The notes under the pieces were generated by a model, which saw only the letters and a program-made list of their open reading frames with translations, was not told where the DNA came from and searched no databases. The translations under genes and the position numbers were made by a program. Below are positions 44,109 through 53,729 of a stretch of DNA of 64,000 nt, piece by piece. Source of the DNA: Roseovarius salinarum (GTDB lineage Bacteria > Pseudomonadota > Alphaproteobacteria > Rhodobacterales > Rhodobacteraceae); the NCBI RefSeq assembly GCF_002834145.1, contig NZ_PHNT01000009.1, positions 1 through 64,000 on the forward strand. Reading direction: 5' to 3'. Numbering within the stretch: the first letter of the stretch is position 1; each line of letters opens with the position of its first letter.

Positions 44109-46567
44109 GCGCCATGCTTTTCCGGCTGTTCCTTGCCCTTGTGCTGGCCGCGGCGCTCGTTCCGCTCGGGCCGGGAAGTGCGCCGCTATGGGTGCAGGCG
44201 CAACAGGCGCAGCAGCAGGAGGACAACGCCGGGGCCGGCAGCTCCGAGATCGACTACACGGAGTGGGAAAAGACGGCCACCCGGGCCGAGGAGGCCATCG
44301 AGGCCGGCCGCGCCTCGACCGTTGCGCTCGAGGAGCTGCGCTCCGAACTGGTGAACTGGCGCGACAGGTTCTCGGGCGCGCGCGATGTCAATGAAAGCAC
44401 GATCGAGACGGTGCAGAGCCAGCTCGAGGCGTTGGGGCCCAAACCCGAGGAAGGTGGCGAGTCGCCGGAGATCGCGCTTCAGCGCGAACAACTCGAACGA
44501 CGGCTCGCCGAATTGCGGGCGCCCGTGAAGCGCGCGGACTCCGCCCACAGCCGCGCCGACGGGCTGATCAAGGGAATCGACCAGATCATCCGCGACCGGC
44601 AGACGGAGGAACTGCTGGAACTCGGACCGTCGCCGGTGAACCCGGTGCACTGGCCGGACGGAGTCTCGGCACTGCTCGGCACGCTTCGGGGCATCGGCAA
44701 CGAGGTGGTCGCGGCCTGGACGAACCCCGTCCAGCGCGGCGAAACCAACGAGGCGCTGCCGGCGGTATTGCTGCTGCTCGCGGTCGGGGGCGTTCTGCTG
44801 GCGCGCGGCCGCCGCTGGGTCGACCGGCTGACCCGGGCGATCCTGCGCCGGCCGCCGCACTCGGGCCGCTGGCTGCTGGCGTTTCTCGTTTCGACGGGCA
44901 CCATCCTGCTGCCGTTCCTGGGCCTTTATGCCGTTGTCGAGGCGATCTATGCCAGCGGGCTGGTGGGGCTGCGGGGTGACCTGCTGCTGGCTGCGCTGGT
45001 TCCGGCCGCGGCGGTCTATCTGCTGGCACGCTGGCTGGCGCTGCGGATCTTCCCCGCGCACGACCTGCGTGGCCCGCCGCTGGACCTCGACGATGCGCAA
45101 CGCCACGCCGGCCGGCTTTACGGCACGGCCCTTGGCTTCGTGTTCGCGCTGTTCCGCGTGCTGAACGGGATCGCGGATTTCGCCGACTGGTCCCAGGCCG
45201 CGATGAACGTGATCCTGTTTCCCGTTCTCGTGGTGGCGGGTCTTTTGCTGGTGCGTCTGGCGCGGATCCTGCTGCAGATCGGCCGCGACGACGCCGCGGA
45301 CGACACGGGCGAGACGTTCCGCGGGCGCATGGCCCGGCTTCTGGCCCGGGCGCTCGTGATTCTCGGCATTGCCGCGCCGGGCCTGGCCGCCGTGGGCTAC
45401 ATGACCGCGGCCAAGGCGCTGATCATGCCGTCATTGCTGTCGCTGATGCTGTTGGCCGGCCTGCTGGTGCTGCAGCGCATGCTGATCGAGGTTTATGCGC
45501 TGCTCAGCGGTGACACCGACGGTGCCGCGGATTCGCTCATCCCGGTGCTGGGCGGGTTCGTCCTGGCGTTGCTGTCGATGCCGGCCTTCGCGCTGATCTG
45601 GGGGGCACGGGTCGCCGACCTGACCGAGCTCTGGACCCGGTTCACCGAGGGCATCGCGGTGGGCGGCACGCGGATCTCGCCCACGGTCTTCCTGATCTTC
45701 GCCGTTGTCTTCGCGCTGGGTTACATGCTGACCCGGCTGGTGCAGGGCGCGCTGCGCAACACCGTGCTGCCAAAGACCCGCATCGACCAGGGCGGCCAGA
45801 CGGCCATCGTCTCGGGCGTGGGCTACGTCGGCATATTCCTTGCGGCGGTGATCGCCATCACCAGCGCGGGGATCGACCTGAGCTCGATCGCGATCGTCGC
45901 CGGTGCGTTGTCCGTGGGCATCGGTTTCGGCCTTCAGAACATCGTGTCGAACTTCGTCTCGGGGATCATCCTGCTGATCGAGCGGCCGATCTCCGAGGGC
46001 GACTGGATCGAGGTCGGCGGCACCCACGGCTACGTGCGCGACATCAGCGTGCGCTCCACCCGGATCGAGACCTTCGACCGCTCGGACGTGATCGTGCCCA
46101 ACGCCGACCTGATCAGCGGGACGGTGACGAACTACACCCGCGGCAACACGGTGGGCCGCCTGATCGTGCCGGTCGGCGTGGCCTACGGCAGCGACACCGG
46201 CAAGGTCGAAGCGATCCTGCAGGAGGTGGCCGAGGCACACCCGCTGGTGCTTCTCAACCCTGCGCCCTACGTCATCCTGACCGGTTTCGGCGACAGCGCG
46301 CTGACCTTCGAGATCCGCGCGATCCTGCGCGACATCAACTGGGTGCTGAACGTCAGGTCCGACATGAACCACGAGATCGCGCGCCGTTTCGCCGAGGCGG
46401 GCATCGGGATCCCCTATCCGCAGCGGGACATCTGGCTGCGCAACCCCGAGACGTTGCGTGGCACGCCCGAGGGCGGAACGCGCGCGCCCACGGGCGATCA
46501 GCCGGCCCGCGTGCCGCTCGAGGAGGCCGACGTGGCGGACCCGGATGCAGACGGAGGCGACGCATGA
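44105..46567 (+). CDS. MscS family mechanosensitive channel with DUF3772 domain
   Basis: A large MscS/MscK-like channel of about 820 residues that relieves osmotic pressure. A signal peptide (to about residue 38) leads to a periplasmic coiled DUF3772-type region (about 40-185), then about nine membrane helices. The pore helix and MscS core appear near ALSVGIGFGLQNIVSNFVSGIILLIERPI, followed by the beta domain (EGDWIEVGGTHGYVRDISVRSTRIETFD) and SDVIVPNADLISGTVTNYTR. The C-terminus is acidic. The GTG at 44105 overlaps the cysK stop; ATG 44114 is an alternative that loses three residues. Confidence 0.88.
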   Translation: MSAMLFRLFLALVLAAALVPLGPGSAPLWVQAQQAQQQEDNAGAGSSEIDYTEWEKTATRAEEAIEAGRASTVALEELRSELVNWRDRFSGARDVNESTIETVQSQLEALGPKPEEGGESPEIALQREQLERRLAELRAPVKRADSAHSRADGLIKGIDQIIRDRQTEELLELGPSPVNPVHWPDGVSALLGTLRGIGNEVVAAWTNPVQRGETNEALPAVLLLLAVGGVLLARGRRWVDRLTRAILRRPPHSGRWLLAFLVSTGTILLPFLGLYAVVEAIYASGLVGLRGDLLLAALVPAAAVYLLARWLALRIFPAHDLRGPPLDLDDAQRHAGRLYGTALGFVFALFRVLNGIADFADWSQAAMNVILFPVLVVAGLLLVRLARILLQIGRDDAADDTGETFRGRMARLLARALVILGIAAPGLAAVGYMTAAKALIMPSLLSLMLLAGLLVLQRMLIEVYALLSGDTDGAADSLIPVLGGFVLALLSMPAFALIWGARVADLTELWTRFTEGIAVGGTRISPTVFLIFAVVFALGYMLTRLVQGALRNTVLPKTRIDQGGQTAIVSGVGYVGIFLAAVIAITSAGIDLSSIAIVAGALSVGIGFGLQNIVSNFVSGIILLIERPISEGDWIEVGGTHGYVRDISVRSTRIETFDRSDVIVPNADLISGTVTNYTRGNTVGRLIVPVGVAYGSDTGKVEAILQEVAEAHPLVLLNPAPYVILTGFGDSALTFEIRAILRDINWVLNVRSDMNHEIARRFAEAGIGIPYPQRDIWLRNPETLRGTPEGGTRAPTGDQPARVPLEEADVADPDADGGDA

Positions 46568-47283
46568 CCGAGATGCTGTTTCGCGACGACCCGCATCTTG
46601 CCGAGGCCGCGGCCACGGTAGAGGCCCACACGCCCGAGGGCGGGGTGGTGCTCGACCGGAGCTGTTTCTATCCCACCGGTGGCGGCCAGCCCGGCGACTG
46701 CGGTTCGCTCGCCTGGGCGGGCGGCGCGATGGAGGTCGCCACCACGGTCAAGGGCGAGGACGGGGCGATCGTGCTGGTGCCGGCCGAGGCGCAGGCCCTG
46801 CCGGCGGTGGGCACAGCGGTCACGCAGACGCTCGACTGGGACCGCCGCAGTCTCCACATGCGCGTGCACACCGCGCTGCACCTGCTGTCGGTGGTGATCC
46901 CGCTGCCGGTCACCGGCGGGTCGATCGGCGCGGGCAAGGGGCGGCTCGATTTCGACATGGCCGATACGCCGCAGGACCGCGACGCGCTCGAGGCGCAGCT
47001 CAACGAGCTCGTGGACCTCGACCTGCCGGTGACCGAGGACTGGATCACCGACGCCGAGCTCGCGGCCAATCCCGCGCTGGTCAAGACGATGTCCGTCGCG
47101 CCGCCGCGCGGGGCAGGGCAGGTCCGTCTCGTGCGCATCGGCAAGGGGGATCAGACCGTGGACCTGCAGCCCTGTGGCGGCACCCATGTCGCCCGAACCG
47201 GCGAGATCGGCCGGCTGCGGCTGGGCAAGGTGGAAAAGAAGGGCCGGCAGAACCGCCGCGTCTACCTGCACCTGGATGCCTGA
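46564..47283 (+). CDS. alaX: Alanyl-tRNA editing protein (AlaX type)
   Basis: A 239-residue free-standing editing domain that hydrolyses Ser-tRNA(Ala) (and Gly-tRNA(Ala)). The zinc site is visible as HTALHLL (HxxxH, about 100-104) and CGGTHVARTGEIG (CxxxH, about 203-207). CFYPTGGGQPGDCG at the start is characteristic. It lacks the catalytic domain of AlaRS, as expected for AlaX. ATG 46564 overlaps the channel gene by 4 bp. It is the last gene of the conserved block before tRNA-Ser. Confidence 0.9.
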   Translation: MTEMLFRDDPHLAEAAATVEAHTPEGGVVLDRSCFYPTGGGQPGDCGSLAWAGGAMEVATTVKGEDGAIVLVPAEAQALPAVGTAVTQTLDWDRRSLHMRVHTALHLLSVVIPLPVTGGSIGAGKGRLDFDMADTPQDRDALEAQLNELVDLDLPVTEDWITDAELAANPALVKTMSVAPPRGAGQVRLVRIGKGDQTVDLQPCGGTHVARTGEIGRLRLGKVEKKGRQNRRVYLHLDA

Positions 47284-47349
47284 TACGGCGATTTCCGGCC
47301 GATTTCCCCCTTGAAAATCCCGGGGCGGCAACGCTAGATACCCCGACAC

Positions 47350-47439
47350 GGAGAGGTGGCCGAGTGGTCGAAGGCGCACGCCTGGAAAGTGTGTAGGCCC
47401 GAAAGGGTCTCGAGGGTTCGAATCCCTCTCTCTCCGCCA
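47350..47439 (+). tRNA. serT: tRNA-Ser (anticodon GGA)
   Basis: A 90-base class II tRNA with encoded CCA end. The acceptor strand begins GGAGAGG and pairs with the 3' end before GCCA, with a G-T wobble at the last pair. The anticodon loop is CTGGAAA with GGA at 47384-47386. A long variable arm (TAGGCCCGAAAGGGTCT) is typical of tRNA-Ser, and the T arm GAGGGTTCGAATCCCTC is perfect. It reads UCC/UCU codons. An integrase gene fragment follows immediately, making this 3' end a probable attachment site. Confidence 0.95.
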
Positions 47440-47529
47440 TGACAGGTAAGTCACTGATTTTGCAGAAAAATCCTGACGATGTCCAACAAGCCGTTGTCCA
47501 GAATGGACCACACGCAAGAGGCTGGGGAC

Positions 47530-48171
47530 ATGCACTACCTGATTCAACCGCGCGGCCCCGGTACCGGCTGGGTGTTCCGCATGGTGACGCCGCCGGAATT
47601 GGTGGGAATGGAAAACCCGTGGACCGGCAAGCCGTTTGGCCGCGAGATCAGGCGCGGATTGAAGACCCGTCACCTGCCTGAAGCACGCAAGCGACGTGAC
47701 GTGGCCCTAGGTGAGATCAGGAAGCTCGCCGACACGGGCAATGGGGCAGATGACTTCTCGTTGGAGAAGGCCCTGGAATGGCGTCAGATGGTCGCCGAGG
47801 ACAGCAGCGATGAAGGCGCTGTCGGGTCCATTCTCGGTGACAGGCTCGAGGCAGCCGAGAGTCGAGGGGTTCCCCTCAAGAAGCTGCAAGGGTTCGGCAA
47901 GGTGGCGTTCGGCAAGGGCTTCCCGATCTCGAAAGCGTTTCCACAGTACCTCGAGGAGCGAAAGCCGGGCAACCGTCGTGGGTATAAGCCGCTACAGCGC
48001 ACGACCATCTTGAACGCCGAGACGGCGCTGCGTCATCTGAGGGATTTCCTTGGTGATGAGGACAGGGTGGCCTGCCTTGAGGACGTCACGCCTGAGAAGG
48101 CGCGGCGTTTCCGCGAGGATTACCTGCCCTCGTTGACGACAAGGCGGTCCCCGGAAGTACAGATATTCTGA
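47530..48171 (+). pseudogene. Truncated tyrosine-type integrase next to tRNA-Ser
   Basis: The N-terminal 213 residues or so of a phage/island integrase. MHYLIQPRGPGTGWVFRMV and KPFGREIRRGLKTRHLPEARKRRDV form the arm-binding part, and FPQYLEERKPGNRRGYKPLQ to DVTPEKARRFREDYLPSL is a core-binding SAM-like domain. The catalytic domain with the Arg-His-Arg-Tyr residues is missing: homology stops near 48130, where sequence of a different gene (DUF2478) begins. It lies 90 bp after tRNA-Ser, the usual place and direction for an island integrase. An in-frame ATG at 47479 is also possible. It is almost certainly inactive. Confidence 0.7.
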
Positions 48172-48447
48172 TTGTGAACAAGTTCGGGAAGCTGGAAGCC
48201 GAAGGCGGGGGTCCGCCCCGTGATCGCGGATGCACTTGCCCTGGGTATTCCTGTCCTGGTCGGGCTGAACAGCCTGAATGCAGCTGCCTTCCAAGCCTTC
48301 GCGGCTGGACTGGCCGTCGAGTTGCCGCCGCAGCAGGAGGAATTGCATCAATGGGCATTATCCTGCTTGGCTTGGCAAATGGAGCCGACCGAAGGTCGGC
48401 CCCGCCGGGGTGAGCGGCTGCGGTTGGGTTTTCCGCAAGACCGCTGA
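48130..48447 (+). pseudogene. 3' fragment of a DUF2478 gene, frameshifted
   Basis: From about 48130 one frame reads VPGSTDILIVNKFGKLEAE (to about 48210); the match then continues in another frame as RPVIADALALGIPVLVG and LNAAAFQAFAAGLAVELP. Together these look like the C-terminal part of a DUF2478 nucleoside-triphosphatase-like protein, found near molybdenum-metabolism genes. The 5' part is missing and a one-base frameshift sits in the G-run at about 48208-48214. The junction with the integrase fragment falls at about 48130, so an illegitimate recombination or deletion joined two broken genes. Confidence 0.55.
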
Positions 48448-48563
48448 ACGCCCTCGACGCTTAAGGGCTGGAACCTGCCACCCGATGACCCTCCCTCAAA
48501 CCGGGGCCGGACGGCGACGGGTCGTCCGCCAGGCGCGCAAGGGGACAGTTGTGCGTCCGCCCT

Positions 48564-51500
48564 TCAGGTTGGGCCGGCCGCCGCGCGCTGGCCCGGACCC
48601 AGAACGAGAAGCGCGGGTGTCACCACGAGGGTCAGGATCGTGGAGACGGCCAGACCGCCCACGACCGCGGACGACAGTTCGGTCCACCACTGTGTCGACG
48701 GCGCGCCGTGGATGATGTCGCGGTTGTAGAAATCCACCGTCAGCGCCAGCACCATCGGCATCAGCCCCAGCCCGGTCGTCACCGAGGTCAGGATCACCGG
48801 CCGCATGCGCAGCACGCCTGTGCGCAGTGCCGCCTCGCGCGCGCCCTGGCCGGCCGCGCGCAGGCGGTTGTAGGTGTCGATCAGCACGATGTTGTCGTTG
48901 ACCACCACGCCGGCCAGCGCGATCATCCCGATCCCGCCCATGACGACGCCGAAGGGCCGCCCCGTGACCAGCAGGCCGAGAAGCACGCCGGTGACCGAGA
49001 ACACGATCGCGGTGAACACGACCAGCGCCTGGTAGTAGCTGTTGAACTGCAGCAGCATGATCGCGAACATCAGGGCGATGGCCGCGACGAAGGCGGTTGC
49101 AAGGAATTCCATCGCCGCCTGCTGCTCTTCGGCCTGGCCCTTGAACGACCATGCCGCCTCGCCGGGCAGGCCCTCGGACTCCAGCGCCGCGCGCAGGGCC
49201 GCGACCTGGTCGTTGACCAGAAGGCCGGGCGCGACATCGGCCTCGACGATCGCGGCGCGGGTCTGGTCGACCCGGCGTATCGTGCCGCTGCGCGGGGCCG
49301 GTTCCAGTTGGACGAAGTTCCCGATGGGCACGGGGCCGGCACGCGTCGGCACGCGCAGGCCGCCGAGGTCCGCCAGCGTGCGCTCGGGCGCCGGGAAGCG
49401 CACCCGGATCGGCACCGGCGCGTCGGCGTCCTCGGGGCGGTACTCGGCGATCTCGACGCCCTGCGTGAGAAGCTGCACGGCCTGCCCGAGCAGGCTGACA
49501 TCCGCGCCGAAGCGCGATGCCTCGGACCGGTCGACGTCGATGCGCCACTCCACGCCGGGAAGGGGGCGGGTGTCGGTGACGTCGGTGAAGCCGCCGATCC
49601 GGTCCATCATGGCGTGGACGGCCTCGACCGCGGCGTCGCGCACCTGCGCGTCGTCCGATCGCAGTTCGAGGTTCACCGGCTTGCCGGGCGTGGGCCCCAT
49701 GTTCGGCGTGCGCACCTGGACCTCGATCCCCGCGATGTCGGCCATGGCGGTCCGGATTTCCTCCCCGATCCGCTTGGCCGGGGCGCGGGTGTCCCATTCC
49801 GTCAGCTCCAGCGTGAGGCGCCCGATCACCTCGGCGTCCTCGGCGCCCAGGAGGGTGCGGGCATAGATGCTTTCGACATCCTCCCGACCTGCCAGCCGCC
49901 GCTCGACGCGTCGGACGATGTCGTCGCGTTCGTAGACCGAGGAGTTGTCGCGCGAGCGGACCTCGACGATCAGTGTCTCGGGTTCGATCTCGGGGAAGAA
50001 AGCGATCCCGGTGCCGTGCTGGGCATAGGCGGTGAGCGCGGCCAGAAGCGCCGCGACGGACACCAGCACGACGGTCAGCGGCCGCGACAGCGCCCGCCCC
50101 AGAAAGCGGGCATAGACGCCGGCCGCACCCCGCAGGCGCCGGGGGTCGCCGCGCTCGGATTCGTGCAGCACCCGCTTGGCATGCGCGGTTTGCGGGCGCC
50201 GACGCCCAAGCGCACCGCCGACGACGGGCACGAAGACCAGCGCCATCAGGAGCGACGCGGCCAGCGTCAGGATGACCGTGATCGGCAGGTACTTCATGAA
50301 CTCCCCGACCACGCCGCTCCAGAACAGCAGCGGCACGAAGACCGACAGCGTGGTGCTCACGGACGCGATGATCGGCCAGGCCATCCGCTTGGCGGCGGCC
50401 GCGTAGGCCTGCCGCGGGGTCGCTGCGCCCTCCAGCTTGCGGTCGGCGTATTCCACGACGACGATGGCGCCGTCCACCAGCATGCCCACCACGAGGATCA
50501 GCGAGAACAGAACGATGATGTTCATCGTGTGCCCCATCGCCCACAGCGCGGCCACGCCAGACAGGAACGCGCCCGGGATGGCCAGCCCCACGAGCAGCGC
50601 CGAGCGCACGCCGAGCGCCCAGATGATGACGATCATCACCAGAAGGATGGCCGCGATCACGTTCGTCTCGAGCTCGCTGAGCGTGTCCTCCACCTCGGTG
50701 CTCTGGTCCTGGGGATAGGCGATGCGCACCGTCTCGGGCCATTCGGATGCGGCCGCCGCGGCCTCGGCCCGCACGGCATCGACCGTCTCGATGATGTTGG
50801 CACCCACCCGTTTGGTGACCTCGAGCACAAGCGCGGGCTGTCCGTCGTAGCGTGCGAATTCCTGCGGGTCCTCGTAACTGCGGCGCAGCGCGGCGACGTC
50901 GCCGAAGGTGACGACCGCATCGCCGCGGACCTTCAGCGGCATCTCCATGACGTCGTCGATATCCTCGATCAGCCCCGGCACCTTGAGCACGATGCGTCCG
51001 GCGCGGGTGTCGATGGCGCCCGCGGCGATCAGCCGGTTGTTGCGGGCGACCTGCGCGATCAGCTCCTCGAAGGACAGGCCGTATGTCTCGAAGACGGTCG
51101 GGTCGATCAGCACCTCCAGCACCTCGGTGCGCGCGCCGGCGATATCGACCTCCAGCACGCCCTCGAGCGCCTCGAACCGCGCCTTTAGATCGTCGGCAAT
51201 CCCGTTCAGCGCGCGCTCGGGCACCGGCCCGGACAGCACCGCCGTCAGTACCGGGAACAACGCCGTGTTGATTTCCTGCACCACCGGGGTGCGCGCATCC
51301 GACGGCAGCTCGCTCCGGGCCCGGTCGACCGCCTCGCGCACGCGGTCCAGCGCGACCTCGGCATCCGAGCCGGGCTCGAACTCCAGCACCACCGAGGCGA
51401 AGCCCTCGCCGGCCTGCGCGGTCATCTCGTCGAGGCCCGCCAGCGCGGCGAGCTCGGCCTCCAGCGGGCGGATCAGCAGCCGTTCGCTGTCGGCCGGCGA

Positions 51501-51665
51501 GATCCCTTCGAGCGAGGTGGTCACGATCGCGACGGGGATCTGGACCTCGGGCGCGGCCTCCTTGGGAATGCCGCGGTAGGCCGCCGCCCCCACGGCCAGC
51601 AGCAGCACCAGGCCGAGCAGCACCGCCCGGCTGCGCGAGAAGGCGGCGTCGATCAGGCTCTTCAT
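48564..51665 (-). CDS. RND efflux transporter permease (HAE1/AcrB-like)
   Basis: A 1033-residue proton-driven inner-membrane pump with the 12-helix RND layout: helix 1 (AVLLGLVLLLAVGAAAY), a large periplasmic porter domain, helices 2-6 (about 335-500), a second periplasmic domain and helices 7-12. The proton-relay motif reads VVGMLVDGAIVVVEYADRKL with a single Asp where AcrB has two. It exports hydrophobic compounds or metals with an adaptor and an outer-membrane channel; no TolC-type gene is seen here. The ATG overlaps the stop of the upstream adaptor gene by 4 bp. Confidence 0.9.
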   Translation of the reverse strand: MKSLIDAAFSRSRAVLLGLVLLLAVGAAAYRGIPKEAAPEVQIPVAIVTTSLEGISPADSERLLIRPLEAELAALAGLDEMTAQAGEGFASVVLEFEPGSDAEVALDRVREAVDRARSELPSDARTPVVQEINTALFPVLTAVLSGPVPERALNGIADDLKARFEALEGVLEVDIAGARTEVLEVLIDPTVFETYGLSFEELIAQVARNNRLIAAGAIDTRAGRIVLKVPGLIEDIDDVMEMPLKVRGDAVVTFGDVAALRRSYEDPQEFARYDGQPALVLEVTKRVGANIIETVDAVRAEAAAAASEWPETVRIAYPQDQSTEVEDTLSELETNVIAAILLVMIVIIWALGVRSALLVGLAIPGAFLSGVAALWAMGHTMNIIVLFSLILVVGMLVDGAIVVVEYADRKLEGAATPRQAYAAAAKRMAWPIIASVSTTLSVFVPLLFWSGVVGEFMKYLPITVILTLAASLLMALVFVPVVGGALGRRRPQTAHAKRVLHESERGDPRRLRGAAGVYARFLGRALSRPLTVVLVSVAALLAALTAYAQHGTGIAFFPEIEPETLIVEVRSRDNSSVYERDDIVRRVERRLAGREDVESIYARTLLGAEDAEVIGRLTLELTEWDTRAPAKRIGEEIRTAMADIAGIEVQVRTPNMGPTPGKPVNLELRSDDAQVRDAAVEAVHAMMDRIGGFTDVTDTRPLPGVEWRIDVDRSEASRFGADVSLLGQAVQLLTQGVEIAEYRPEDADAPVPIRVRFPAPERTLADLGGLRVPTRAGPVPIGNFVQLEPAPRSGTIRRVDQTRAAIVEADVAPGLLVNDQVAALRAALESEGLPGEAAWSFKGQAEEQQAAMEFLATAFVAAIALMFAIMLLQFNSYYQALVVFTAIVFSVTGVLLGLLVTGRPFGVVMGGIGMIALAGVVVNDNIVLIDTYNRLRAAGQGAREAALRTGVLRMRPVILTSVTTGLGLMPMVLALTVDFYNRDIIHGAPSTQWWTELSSAVVGGLAVSTILTLVVTPALLVLGPGQRAAAGPT

Positions 51666-52822
51666 GGCGACCCGGCGCCGTTCGCGGGCCCGGCGCGCGC
51701 GTCGGGGCGGGGGGCGACCCGCTCGCCGCGGCGCACGAAGCCTTGCCCGACGGTGATGATCCGCACCGACCCGGGCAGGCCGGTCACCCAGACCCCGTCC
51801 GTGCCGGCCTTGATGACATCGACCTCGTAGAACGCCACGCGGTTGTCGTCATCGACGGTCTTGAGGCCGAGCGCGCCGCGCTCGTCGAGCGCGAGAAGGG
51901 CCGGAGAGACACGGTGTGCCTTCGTCTTGCCGGTCTCGATCCGGATTTCAGCGCTCACCCCCGACGGGATCTTGCCGCCATCGTTGGCGACCTCCACCTC
52001 CATCGGGAAGGTGCGCGTTCCCGGGTCGGCATTCGCGCCCACGAAGGTCACGGTGCCGGTCCGCTCCTCGCCGGTGATGAAGGCGACATGCGCCGTCTGG
52101 CCGGCGCCGACCTGTTCCACGGATTGCTGGGCGACGCGCGCGCGCACGGTCAGCGGGGCGTTGTCCACGATCCGCGCAACCGACGCGCCGGCCGTCACGT
52201 ATTCACCGGCGTTGATCGAGAGGTCCTCGAGGCGTCCGCCGAAGGGCGCGCGGATCGTCGTGTCATCGAGTGCCTCCTTGGCGGCGGCAAGCTGCGCTTC
52301 GGCGGCGGCCAAGGCGGCGCGCGTGCTGGCGACCCTGTCAACCGTGCCGACCCCGCGGTCGAGCAGCGTCTTGGCATTGCGGAACGCGCGCGACGCGCGG
52401 TCAACCTCGGCCTCGGCGCGGCGCACGGCGGCCTCGCGCTCCGTCGCGTCCAGGCGCGCGATGATGTCGCCGGTGCGCAGCGTCGCGCCCTTGCGCACGG
52501 GCACCTCGACGAGCTTGCCGGGCGCCTCGGCCAGAACCGCGGTGTTGCGGTCGGGCATGGCCTGACCCTCGACCACCAGGACATCGGCGACCGTCTCGGC
52601 CGCCGAGGGCGCGACACCCACCTGCACCGGCGCGCTCTCACGCGCCTTGGCCGGCGTGCCCGGCGCGTCGTCCTGCATCAGCATCCCGCTTGCGAACCAG
52701 CCCACCACCAGCCCGACGAGCGCGAGAGCGATCCACGCGGAGTGTGACGCCCCCGGGTCATCCTCGAAGCGCAGCGGCTCTGCGGGCTCTGCGTGCCCGT
52801 TTGCGTCCTGGCGTCTCGACAC
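51662..52822 (-). CDS. RND efflux adaptor (HlyD/MFP family)
   Basis: The periplasmic adaptor of the pump, about 386 residues. A single membrane anchor (AWIALALVGLVVGWFASGML, about 30-50) is followed by the lipoyl-like half-motif LVEVPVRKGATLRTGDIIARLD, an alpha-hairpin (AEAEVDRASRAFRN... to AAKEALDD) and the second half-motif TTIRAPFGGRLEDLSINAGEYV, then beta-barrel domains. GTG 52822 is chosen because GGGAGG lies 6 bp upstream and it puts about 29 residues before the anchor; the open frame extends further but the extension looks non-coding. It overlaps the pump gene by 4 bp. Confidence 0.85.
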   Translation of the reverse strand: MSRRQDANGHAEPAEPLRFEDDPGASHSAWIALALVGLVVGWFASGMLMQDDAPGTPAKARESAPVQVGVAPSAAETVADVLVVEGQAMPDRNTAVLAEAPGKLVEVPVRKGATLRTGDIIARLDATEREAAVRRAEAEVDRASRAFRNAKTLLDRGVGTVDRVASTRAALAAAEAQLAAAKEALDDTTIRAPFGGRLEDLSINAGEYVTAGASVARIVDNAPLTVRARVAQQSVEQVGAGQTAHVAFITGEERTGTVTFVGANADPGTRTFPMEVEVANDGGKIPSGVSAEIRIETGKTKAHRVSPALLALDERGALGLKTVDDDNRVAFYEVDVIKAGTDGVWVTGLPGSVRIITVGQGFVRRGERVAPRPDARAGPANGAGSP

Positions 52823-53048
52823 GTGGCCTCCCGGGCCATGCCCTGACAGATCCGGTTGAAAACCGCGGCGGAACGGCGCGCGGACTCGCGGCGCGATCTT
52901 CGTCGGATCGTGGCATGGCCGCAATCCGGAATCGACCGCGAAACGCAACCGGGCACGCCGCAGGCTCAAATGTTGCGCGTTTCCGGGCACCGTCAACGGC
53001 GCGGGATCCGCCGGCGCCGGGTTCGGCGGGCGAAAGGTCGTGGCGGCG

Positions 53049-53729
53049 CTAACGCGAACGGGCGGGGGGTGCCCGGTCCGCGATCACCCCGGCCAGCGCC
53101 GTCAGCATGGCCAGTGCCGGTGGTATGGCGGTCGGGCCGCCCAGGGCGTAAAGCGTCAGCGCGCTTTGACCCAGCCAGGCAAGCGAGATCGCGCACACGG
53201 CCCGTCCGCGCCAGCTGTCGCGGGCCAGCAACGCCAGGCCGAGCGTCGCGGCAGCCGTGGGATCGGGCGCGATCCCGGCCACCTCTGCGCCGGCAAGCGC
53301 GCGGCCCTGGACGAGCGACAGGGCCGGGTAGGCCAGCGCGGCCGCCACGACCAGGCCACGCCCGGCCGCCCGGCGGACGCGGTTGTGCGCCATGCGCACG
53401 CGTCCGCGCACGGCCAGATCTGTCAGAAGCGCGGCCTGCACCGCGAACAGGGGTGCCACGTAACCCATCGCCCAGTTCACGGGCGCGTACCGATACCAGA
53501 CAAAACTCAGCCCGACCGATATCCACCCCAGCGCGAGCAGCGCGGCCAGGAGGCGCACGCCGGTCGGGGGACGGCGGACCTGCAGCAGAACCGCCGCGAC
53601 GATCGCGGCGGGCGCGATCAGGGGCAGGGGCCACAGCGCCGCGTTCTCAAGCACGAACAGCCGCCAGTAGACCCGCTCGGAAAACAGCAGCAGGTCGGAC
53701 AGCGCGTAATCGAGCGACGCCTCCGTCAC
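53049..53729 (-). CDS. DUF6064 family membrane protein
   Basis: A 226-residue membrane protein with about six helices. The start YALSDLLLFSERVYWRLFVLENAALWPLPLI resembles the DUF6064 family. GWISVGLSFVWYRYAPVNWAMGYVAPLFAVQA forms the central helices. No function is known. It follows the aldo/keto reductase gene on the minus strand with a 4-bp overlap, so it is probably the second gene of that operon. A 226-bp gap with nothing recognisable separates it from the adaptor gene. Confidence 0.65.
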   Translation of the reverse strand: MTEASLDYALSDLLLFSERVYWRLFVLENAALWPLPLIAPAAIVAAVLLQVRRPPTGVRLLAALLALGWISVGLSFVWYRYAPVNWAMGYVAPLFAVQAALLTDLAVRGRVRMAHNRVRRAAGRGLVVAAALAYPALSLVQGRALAGAEVAGIAPDPTAAATLGLALLARDSWRGRAVCAISLAWLGQSALTLYALGGPTAIPPALAMLTALAGVIADRAPPARSR

